From the NCBI GenBank assembly GCA_018064565.1, contig JAGHVA010000172.1:1-7553 (forward strand): a DNA stretch of 7,553 nucleotides. The letters are read 5' to 3'. The notes under the pieces are model-generated. The model did no database searches and had not been told where the DNA came from. It was given only the letters and a program-made list of their open reading frames with translations. Shown one piece after another: positions 1 through 5,955 of this stretch. The translations under genes were made by a program, and so were the position numbers. The DNA comes from Candidatus Colimorpha onthohippi. GTDB taxonomy: Bacteria > Bacteroidota > Bacteroidia > Bacteroidales > P3. The number at the start of each line of letters is the position of its first letter. Position 1 is the stretch's first letter.

Positions 1-1809
1 CTCGGTAACCTGATAGGACTGTTGCGCATCTATATGGGTGGTCAAACTGCCATCGGAGCGCCTGAGCTCTCGGTAAATGGGCGGTTGCTGATATACGCCA
101 ACGGCAGTCCTAAACAGCATGTCTCGCTCCCATTTGGGTTTGATACTCATGTTTATGCGGGGCGACAAGATGAATTGTTGCCCGTGGGTGGACGCGTTGG
201 CATAAAGATAAGATGTGCTGTCGAACGTTGTGCTATAGTATTGTCCGCGTATGCCTGCCTGGAATTTTAGATCGGTCTCTTTTGGGGTGGTAAAGGATAC
301 GTCTCGTTGTAGGTAGATGGGGATGCGTAGGGTGCGCAAGCCGTTGTGAGCTTTGCACCTGTTTTGCAATATCGGTACGGTGGGCATGTTGTAGGGGTCT
401 CCAGGTGTAGGGAACGTGGCAGGAACTGTATATCCTGCGCTATCTACCCATTTCCATTCGCTGACTTTATCGTCGATGAGGTCCATCTGGACCTTTGCTC
501 CCCATTGCCAGCTACCAGCCTTTGCTTGATGCCAGCCGCGCAACTCACTCGACAATATGGTGGTTTGCAGGTTGTTGCGTGCATGCTCAAGGTAAGTGCC
601 TACGCCGCGGTCAAACTTCTCGACTTCGGCATCGCCTCTGAATCCAATCTCATAAATCCAGTACTGACTTTGGATGTCATAATGCTCTTGCTCGCTGTTG
701 GTCTGCGCGGCTGTAATCCATTGCAGTTGGAATTTGCTGGTAGGATGATAGCTCATGGTGATGGCTCCCAACTGCGTGTTGTATTGGTCAACCTCTTGTC
801 CGTCAAAATATACGTCAAGCTCCATGCTCTCGGTGAATGTGCCGAATGAGGTGGTTTGCGACTCTGGTATGAGACCATACTTGTTGCGCGACCACAAGGC
901 AAGCAATTCGATATCCAATGTATTGGTGAGTTGGTATCGGATTACCGATTGGATATCGCTATAGGCGGTGGTATATGCGCCTTTGGTATCGAGCGATGAG
1001 AAGAGGTATTTGTTGCTGTGATACCGATATCCGATGCTATAGCTAAGCCGATTGCCAACAGTGCCTCCTACATGTGCCGACCCACCCAAAAACGATCCAG
1101 ATGCCGAGGCGTGAAACCGAGTAGGCGGGCGGTAGGTGATGTCCAATGCCGATGCCATCCTATCGCCATAAGAGGCGTCAAACCCACCAGGTGAGAATTG
1201 TATGTGGTGCACCATATCAGGATTGATGATACTCAGACCTTCCTGCTGTCCGCTGCGAACCAACATAGGCCTGAATATCTCTACCCCGTTGATATAAACC
1301 AAGTTCTCGTCAAACGAACCGCCGCGCACCGAATACTGTGAACTGATCTCGTTGTTAGAACCTACGTCAGGCAACGTTTTCAAGAGACTTTCAACACCCG
1401 ACGACGGCCCTACTACATTATCAAGTTTGGCAGCGTCTATCTGCGTGAACGATGTAGTCCTGCTGCGATCGTCGTTTACCTGTACCTCTTGCAACTGAGT
1501 GGCATGAGGCATCAACTCGACGTCAAGGCGCAAAATGCCTCCATCTGGAACTGCAATCCTATGTTGTTGAGGATTGTAGCCAGTCGCAGAAAATCGGACG
1601 AACACGCTGTCGGAGGTAGTGATGGTTAGTTGATAAGCCCCTTCGGCATTGGTGGTGGTGCCAGTGGGATGCGCCGTCGCTAAAATGCCTACCGATACAT
1701 ATTCTATCGGATTGCCATCGGTGCTGGTTACTCTGCCATTCACAATGCCTTGTGATAGACCTGTTAAAGATAGTGTAAGAGCAGCAAATAAAAAATATAT
1801 TTTATTCAT
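1..1809 (-). CDS. TonB-dependent outer-membrane receptor, N-terminal 603 codons (3' end outside window)
   Basis: The minus strand is open without a stop from the ATG at 1809-1807 to the left edge, so the C-terminus is missing. A signal peptide (MNKIYFLFAALTLSLTGLSQ, residues 1-20) is followed by a carboxypeptidase-regulatory-like beta-sandwich (about 22-103, with GRVTSTDGNPIEYVSVGI and NAEGAYQL). The plug domain follows at about 115-228 (ESLLKTLPDVGSNNE, then YSVRGGSFDENLVYINGVEI), then beta-barrel sequence from about 230. A QQPPIYRELRR stretch near residues 574-584 is typical of late barrel strands in Bacteroidota receptors of this kind. By family knowledge these proteins sit in the outer membrane and import a ligand using TonB-ExbBD energy. 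Relatives are usually about 800 residues, so roughly three quarters is present. No SusD-type partner lies beside it on the visible side, and the plug lacks strong SusC hallmarks, so the substrate is unknown. It is divergent from the MORN-repeat gene. Family assignment is firm; ligand is not. Confidence 0.93.
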   Translation of the reverse strand, partial: MNKIYFLFAALTLSLTGLSQGIVNGRVTSTDGNPIEYVSVGILATAHPTGTTTNAEGAYQLTITTSDSVFVRFSATGYNPQQHRIAVPDGGILRLDVELMPHATQLQEVQVNDDRSRTTSFTQIDAAKLDNVVGPSSGVESLLKTLPDVGSNNEISSQYSVRGGSFDENLVYINGVEIFRPMLVRSGQQEGLSIINPDMVHHIQFSPGGFDASYGDRMASALDITYRPPTRFHASASGSFLGGSAHVGGTVGNRLSYSIGYRYHSNKYLFSSLDTKGAYTTAYSDIQSVIRYQLTNTLDIELLALWSRNKYGLIPESQTTSFGTFTESMELDVYFDGQEVDQYNTQLGAITMSYHPTSKFQLQWITAAQTNSEQEHYDIQSQYWIYEIGFRGDAEVEKFDRGVGTYLEHARNNLQTTILSSELRGWHQAKAGSWQWGAKVQMDLIDDKVSEWKWVDSAGYTVPATFPTPGDPYNMPTVPILQNRCKAHNGLRTLRIPIYLQRDVSFTTPKETDLKFQAGIRGQYYSTTFDSTSYLYANASTHGQQFILSPRINMSIKPKWERDMLFRTAVGVYQQPPIYRELRRSDGSLTTHIDAQQSYQVTE

Positions 1810-1878
1810 TGACCAACGGTGCAATATTTTGTAAAAAACGACGTTAAATAAAATTTATTGCAATAAACTATTCGTATA
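1810..1878. promoter_or_regulatory. Divergent intergenic region between receptor and MORN-repeat gene
   Basis: These 69 bp separate two divergent start codons and should hold promoters and 5' leaders for both genes. The stretch is very AT-rich. I searched for the Bacteroidota promoter form (TTTG, about 19-21 bp, TAnnTTTG) on both strands and found only imperfect matches, for example TTTG at 1828-1831 with TAAAATTT at 1849-1856 for the rightward gene. No Shine-Dalgarno sequence precedes either start, which is normal for the phylum. The promoter role is inferred from gene layout, not from a clear motif. Confidence 0.5.
1854..1867. promoter_or_regulatory. Perfect 14-bp palindrome, possible operator
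   Basis: TTTATTGCAATAAA reads identically on both strands (TTTATTG at 1854-1860, CAATAAA at 1861-1867). It lies 11 bp upstream of the rightward ATG and 44 bp upstream of the leftward ATG. Perfect symmetry of this length suits a dimeric DNA-binding regulator acting on one or both divergent genes. AT-rich sequence makes palindromes more likely by chance, and I cannot name a regulator. Confidence 0.35.
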
Positions 1879-2904
1879 ATGAAAAAACAACTATTTTTTC
1901 TCGTGCTTGTGTTGATGGGAGCGTATGTTTTGAATGCTCAAAATGTCATCGACCGTCAAGGACGTAAGCAAGGTCATTGGGTCAAGACTGACAAGGACGG
2001 ATCCAAGATATATGAGGGGGATTTTAAGGATGGTGTGGAGGTAGGCACGTTTACCCACTATTACCCTGATGGGACTGTCCGGATTAAGAATGTTTTTGAG
2101 CCTGGAACCCGTCGCTGCTACCACGAGGCGTACGATGAGAAAGGTCATCTTCTGGCTACAGGTTATTATGACCAGATGAACCGGGATGGCGCATGGAAAT
2201 ATTTTGCCGAAGATGGCAGGGTGGTAAACACAACTACCTACAAGATGGGTGTAAAAGAGGGAGAGCAGGTGGTGTACGGCAAAGCGGGCGATACGGCTGA
2301 GGTGTCGCATTGGGCGAATGGGCGCCGTCATGGTCGCTGGTGGCGCCGTATGGGTAAGCAGGGGTATATTACAGCACGCTATGTTGACGGTGGTCTGGAG
2401 GGCGACTTGTACGAGTATGACGACAATCAGCGTCTGGTGCAACATGGTCAATATCAGGGGGGGGTGAAGCATGGAACCTATGAGCATTATGAGGAAGGTG
2501 TTTTGTCGGTGGTGGAGTCGTGGAGCCATGGCGAGTTGGGCGACCGCAAAGTCCGGATACTGCGTCCAGAAGAGGCGTTTATGTCGGTTCGCGACATGGC
2601 TTATCTGATGCCAGTGGGCGACAAGAAGGTGCTGCTTATAACCCGTGAAGGCGAGAAGATAACCACCTATGAGCCGTCAGACAATCTGTATTACCGTTTG
2701 GGCAATGAGTTCTTCTTTATGGCAAACAAAAAAAATAGAGCGCTGGTGGCAAACGACTGCGTCAAAGGTGTAATCACCGACATCGATGGGTCGTACTATC
2801 TTGATTTGGATCCTAAACCAGAATTTAGGATTTTCCCAGACGAGGATTGCCTCAAGGCTGTTAGGTCGGTGCTGCGGGAAGGTCTCGGAGAGTTGGAAAA
2901 ATAG
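1879..2904 (+). CDS. Exported MORN/YwqK-type repeat protein with uncharacterised C-terminal domain
   Basis: This 341-residue protein starts with a signal peptide (MKKQLFFLVLVLMGAYVLNA, cleavage likely before QN at 21). Residues about 27-215 hold some seven or eight repeats of 22-24 residues with the MORN_2 pattern G.(W/Y)..Y...G.....Y..G...G, for example EGDFKDGVEVGTFTHYYPDG and GQYQGGVKHGTYEHYEEG. Residues about 228-341 are different: non-repetitive, probably beta-rich, ending in PKPEFRIFPDEDCLKAVRS. I do not recognise this part. Related proteins are often annotated 'toxin-antitoxin system YwqK family antitoxin', but there is no toxin partner here, and the signal peptide argues for an envelope or periplasmic role. 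mtaB follows after 35 nt, so the two may be co-transcribed. A run of eight G lies at 2457-2464. No ribosome-binding site is visible. The repeat family is fairly sure; the function is unknown. Confidence 0.88.
   Translation: MKKQLFFLVLVLMGAYVLNAQNVIDRQGRKQGHWVKTDKDGSKIYEGDFKDGVEVGTFTHYYPDGTVRIKNVFEPGTRRCYHEAYDEKGHLLATGYYDQMNRDGAWKYFAEDGRVVNTTTYKMGVKEGEQVVYGKAGDTAEVSHWANGRRHGRWWRRMGKQGYITARYVDGGLEGDLYEYDDNQRLVQHGQYQGGVKHGTYEHYEEGVLSVVESWSHGELGDRKVRILRPEEAFMSVRDMAYLMPVGDKKVLLITREGEKITTYEPSDNLYYRLGNEFFFMANKKNRALVANDCVKGVITDIDGSYYLDLDPKPEFRIFPDEDCLKAVRSVLREGLGELEK
2457..2464 (+). repeat. G8 homopolymer tract inside the MORN-repeat gene
   Basis: Eight consecutive G span codons 193-196 (CAG GGG GGG GTG, Q-G-G-V). 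Loss of one G gives CAG GGG GGG TGA, an immediate stop. Gain of one G leads to a TGA within about eight codons. Either slip would yield a protein of about 195-203 residues lacking the C-terminal domain. The tract is what the sequence shows; a phase-variation role is inference. Confidence 0.5.
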
Positions 2905-2939
2905 TATAGCAGGTCTCATAGGCATTTTTGTTAGTTAGT

Positions 2940-4253
2940 ATGAAGATTGCGGCACACACGCTGGGGTGCAAACTCAATTATGCTGAGACTTCGCATATAG
3001 TGCGTCAGTTTGTATCGGAGGGCTTTGAAGTTGTTGATTTTAGAGAGCCCGCTGATGTGTATGTTGTCAATACCTGTACGGTTACAGCCGTGGCAGAAAA
3101 AAAATGCCGCACTATTGTTCGTCAGGCTATAAGGCTCAATCCCCGTGCATTGGTGGCTGTGGTAGGCTGTTTTGCACAAAATCAAGCGCAGCAGGTGGCA
3201 TCTATCCCAGGTGTGCGTGTGGTGCTTGGCAATAATAACAAATACAATTTGTTGGGCATTGTAAAGTCTATGTACGGCATAGACAGCCTTAGGGGAGTAC
3301 ATGATTTGGATTCGTTGACTCCTTTGTCATCAACATACGTTGACGATAGTCAGCCTGAGACGTTTGTTCCAGTTTATTCTATCGGTGATCGCACACGTAG
3401 CTTTTTCAAAGTTCAGGATGGCTGTGATTACTTTTGTACCTATTGTGCCATCCCGTTTGCACGAGGCCGTTCTCGCAGTGCAACGATAGAGGATACTGTT
3501 GCGGTGGCTCGTCAGATAGCCAGCCAAGGGGCTCGTGAGGTAGTGCTTACGGGTGTTAATACTGGCACATTCGGTTTGCGGCATGGAGAGCAGTTTGTGG
3601 ATTTGCTTCGACAGTTGGATCAGGTGGAAGGCATTCTCCGTTACCGTATCTCCAGCATTGAACCCAATCTGATAACAGATGAGATTATTGATTTTGTGGC
3701 TGCATCGCGCTCCTTTCTGCCTCATTTTCATATCCCGTTGCAAGCGGGCAGCGACAAGGTCTTAAAACTGATGCACCGACATTACGACACCGAACTGTAC
3801 GCTCGCAAGCTCGACCGCATCAAGCAGGTGATGCCACATGCTTGTATAGCAGCAGATATAATGACGGGATTTTATGGTGAGGGTGCGACTGAGTTTGACA
3901 TCACCTGCCGTTTTGTAGATCAGATTCCGATTTCTTATCTGCATGTATTCACCTATTCAGAGCGCCCCAATACAATGGCATTGCGTTTAGGCGAGCGGGT
4001 TCCTATGGAGGAGCGTAGGTTGCGTACGCACCAGTTGCAGGCAATATCAGATCGTAAGAAGCATCTTTTCTATAGTCAACATATAGGCGAATCTCGCCCT
4101 GTACTGTGGGAGAGTTACAATCATGGCGGGGTGATGCAGGGGTTTACCGACAATTACATCCGGCTGTCGTGTGCCTATGATGCGCAGCGGGTGAATCAGG
4201 TAACGGACGAGACCATTACTATGCAGAATTTGGTGCAGAACTTTGATGAATAA
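2940..4253 (+). CDS. mtaB: tRNA (N6-threonylcarbamoyladenosine(37)-C2)-methylthiotransferase MtaB
   Basis: This 437-residue protein is a radical-SAM methylthiotransferase. By family knowledge it adds a methylthio group to C2 of t6A at position 37 of ANN-decoding tRNAs, giving ms2t6A in the cytoplasm. The N-terminal UPF0004 domain carries its three cluster cysteines at C10 (HTLGCKLNYAET), C46 (NTCTV) and C77 (VVGCFAQ). The radical-SAM core has C162, C166 and C169 in DGCDYFCTYC, followed by EVVLTGVNTG, ISSIEPNLITDEI and PHFHIPLQAGSDKVLKLM. A TRAM-like RNA-binding tail occupies about the last 60 residues. The signature 'TLGCKLN.AE' and the length separate MtaB from MiaB and RimO. I chose ATG 2940 because the family begins MKIA.TLGCK; an in-frame TTG at 2928 would add only four residues. 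The usual GFPGE motif reads GFYGE here (residues 310-314). It sits 35 nt after the MORN-repeat gene and 60 nt before the PurF homologue. Confidence 0.96.
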   Translation: MKIAAHTLGCKLNYAETSHIVRQFVSEGFEVVDFREPADVYVVNTCTVTAVAEKKCRTIVRQAIRLNPRALVAVVGCFAQNQAQQVASIPGVRVVLGNNNKYNLLGIVKSMYGIDSLRGVHDLDSLTPLSSTYVDDSQPETFVPVYSIGDRTRSFFKVQDGCDYFCTYCAIPFARGRSRSATIEDTVAVARQIASQGAREVVLTGVNTGTFGLRHGEQFVDLLRQLDQVEGILRYRISSIEPNLITDEIIDFVAASRSFLPHFHIPLQAGSDKVLKLMHRHYDTELYARKLDRIKQVMPHACIAADIMTGFYGEGATEFDITCRFVDQIPISYLHVFTYSERPNTMALRLGERVPMEERRLRTHQLQAISDRKKHLFYSQHIGESRPVLWESYNHGGVMQGFTDNYIRLSCAYDAQRVNQVTDETITMQNLVQNFDE

Positions 4254-4313
4254 AAATAGTAGAACCTACCTAAAATAATTTTCTCAATATAACTTTTTAA
4301 TCTCGATTACACT

Positions 4314-5720
4314 ATGAGTGGTTTTTTTGGCGTTGTATCCAACAATTCATGCGCAACCGATCTTTTTTACGGTATCGACTATCATTCTCATCTTGGAACC
4401 AAACGAGCGGGAATGGCAACGGTTGAAGATGGTGTTTTTCAGCGTTCTATCCATAACATCTCCAATAGTTATTTCCGTACAAAATTTGCTGATGAACTGC
4501 CTAAGTTGCGAGGCAATACAGGTATAGGGGTTATCAGCGACACCGACGCACAGCCTATTATGGTCAACTCTCATCTGGGACGTTTTGCAATTGTGACGGT
4601 GGGTAAAATCAATAACCTTGATGAGTTGGAACGCAAGTGCTTGTCGTTGAACCAGCAGTTTACGGAGTTGAGCTCAGGATGCACTAATCCGACCGAGTTG
4701 ATAGCGTTGTTAATTACTCAAGGTCGTGATTTTGTGGATGGAATACAGAATGAGTACCGCAATGTGCGAGGGAGTGTCTCGATGCTTATCCTCACTGCAG
4801 AAGGGGTTATAGCTGCGCGCGACTATTACGGACGCACACCCATTGTGATAGGACGCAAAGGAACCAGTTATGCGATAGCTTCCGAGACTCACAGCTATAT
4901 CAATTTAGACTACAATACCATTCGTTTTGTGGGGCCTGGTGAGATTGTCAAGGTAACACCCAACGGTATAGAGCAGATGCTTGAAGCAAACAACAAGATG
5001 CAGATATGCTCGTTTCTCTGGATTTATTATGGCTATCCGTGCGCAGAATACGAGGGTATCAATGCCGAGGATGTACGCTATAAGATGGGTGAGGCAATGG
5101 GACGTGTAGATGATGTTGAGGCCGATTATGTGTCAGCTATCCCTGATTCGGGCATAGGCATGGCATTAGGTTATGCCGCTGGCAAGGGTATCCCTTACAA
5201 ACGGGGTATCATGAAATACACTCCGACATGGTCTCGCAGTTTTATGCCTGTCAATCAGGAGGCGCGTTCGTTGGTGGCCAAGATGAAACTCATCCCATCG
5301 CGCAAGATGCTGGAAGGCAAAGATGTCGTTTTCTGCGACGATAGTATTGTTCGTGGCACACAGTTGCGCGACCAAGTCAAGATGCTTTACGAGTGCGGTG
5401 TGAAACATGTGCATATCCGCATCAGTTGTCCACCGCTTGTGCATGGCTGTGGTTTTTTGAATTTTTCGGCATCCAAGACAGATATGGAACTCATCACGCG
5501 TCGTTGCATAGAGGAACTTGAAGGCGGACAAATCCGTAATATAGAAGCATATCGCGATCATACTACTCAGGAATATGCCAATATGGTTGAGATGATTCGG
5601 CAGCATATAGGTGTTGATACTCTGAAGTTCAACTCGCTGCAGTCGGTGATAGAAGCAATCGGACTTCCCAAAGAACGAGTGTGTACGCACTGTTTCGACG
5701 GGTCGTCGTATGGCAATTAA
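4314..5720 (+). CDS. purF: PurF-family amidophosphoribosyltransferase with degenerate glutaminase site
   Basis: This 468-residue protein has the two-domain PurF layout: an Ntn-type glutaminase fold (about 1-225) and a phosphoribosyltransferase domain (about 230-460). Standard PurF makes 5-phosphoribosylamine from PRPP and glutamine, the first step of purine synthesis. The PRPP loop is intact (FCDDSIVRGTQ, 340-350), as is the preceding PTWSRSFMPVNQEAR / KLIPSR...GK region. Cys232 (QICSF), Cys379 (VHGC) and Cys457/Cys460 (VCTHCFDG) match the positions of the 4Fe-4S ligands of the Bacillus subtilis enzyme. The glutaminase half is odd: the family's catalytic Cys after Met is Ser (MSGFFG), the usual GIGH.RY(S/P)T.G segment reads GIGVISDTDAQ, and the HNG-type oxyanion segment reads VGKINN. 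I recall Bacteroides homologues starting with MGGFFG, so this may be a lineage-wide variant beside a canonical PurF elsewhere in the genome. It could use free ammonia, a partner glutaminase, or have another role. Fold assignment is sure; exact reaction is not. Confidence 0.9.
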   Translation: MSGFFGVVSNNSCATDLFYGIDYHSHLGTKRAGMATVEDGVFQRSIHNISNSYFRTKFADELPKLRGNTGIGVISDTDAQPIMVNSHLGRFAIVTVGKINNLDELERKCLSLNQQFTELSSGCTNPTELIALLITQGRDFVDGIQNEYRNVRGSVSMLILTAEGVIAARDYYGRTPIVIGRKGTSYAIASETHSYINLDYNTIRFVGPGEIVKVTPNGIEQMLEANNKMQICSFLWIYYGYPCAEYEGINAEDVRYKMGEAMGRVDDVEADYVSAIPDSGIGMALGYAAGKGIPYKRGIMKYTPTWSRSFMPVNQEARSLVAKMKLIPSRKMLEGKDVVFCDDSIVRGTQLRDQVKMLYECGVKHVHIRISCPPLVHGCGFLNFSASKTDMELITRRCIEELEGGQIRNIEAYRDHTTQEYANMVEMIRQHIGVDTLKFNSLQSVIEAIGLPKERVCTHCFDGSSYGN

Positions 5721-5955
5721 ATTTTGTGTATTTTCGATAAGCCGATCCTGCCTGCCTGCAAGACTGTCGCAGATGGAAAGCTTGCTTTCCTTCTGCCGAG
5801 GCGAGCAAACCTACTCAAGGGAGGTTATGATCACCACATGTAAAAAATAGCGAATAAGGACTGTTTTGAAAAAAATGAATGTTTTGAATGGCATGTTGTT
5901 GTCAGCTGGTTGTAGAGGAGGGTGTGAAGATTCCTGATATAGTTGTCTTATTATT
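5721..5955. other. Intergenic region without a convincing gene
   Basis: These 235 bp separate the PurF homologue from the exported repeat protein. The left part (about 5740-5830) is more GC-rich, begins with a GCCTGCCTGC tandem and contains the hairpin at 5769-5796. The right part is AT-rich, with a 9-bp direct repeat TGTTTTGAA at 5862-5870 and 5880-5888. A possible -7 element, TATAGTTG (5938-5945, one mismatch to TAnnTTTG), lies 10 bp before the downstream ATG, but no TTTG box is well placed for it. The only small reading frame noted is a 20-codon one at 5875-5937, which I reject as a gene. Confidence 0.5.
5769..5796 (+). terminator. Strong hairpin downstream of purF, possible terminator
   Basis: The arms are GCAGA, a T, GGAAAG (5769-5780) and CTTTCC, a T, TCTGC (5785-5796), closing a CTTG tetraloop at 5781-5784. 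That makes 11 pairs and one T-T mismatch. It lies 48 bp after the purF stop and has the right place for a transcription end, but no T-run follows (the next bases are CGAGGCGAG), so it is not a classic intrinsic terminator. It may instead be an mRNA-end stabiliser or part of an interspersed repeat. Confidence 0.4.

Noticed and set aside
346..849. Plus-strand open frames of up to 167 codons opposite the receptor gene
   Set aside because: The minus strand has an uninterrupted 603-codon frame here with clear receptor domains. The plus-strand translations resemble no protein family and are antisense shadows.
1891..2529. A 212-codon minus-strand frame opposite the MORN-repeat gene
   Set aside because: It is antisense to a gene with a signal peptide and clear repeats, and its own translation shows no recognisable domain.
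1879..2904. Reading the MORN/YwqK-type gene as an antitoxin of a toxin-antitoxin pair
   Set aside because: It has a signal peptide and no adjacent small toxin-like gene; the neighbours are a TonB-dependent receptor and mtaB.
4276..4297. Two one-mismatch matches to the Bacteroidota -7 box (TAATTTTC at 4276-4283 and TAACTTTT at 4290-4297) upstream of purF
   Set aside because: Neither has a TTTG box at a suitable distance, and such matches are expected by chance in this AT-rich 60-bp gap. A separate purF promoter is possible but not supported.
5875..5937. A 20-codon frame (MNVLNGMLLSAGCRGGCEDS) that contains a lipobox-like LLSAGC
   Set aside because: It ends seven residues after the would-be lipidated Cys, has no ribosome-binding site, and lies in AT-rich intergenic DNA. 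It is most likely chance.
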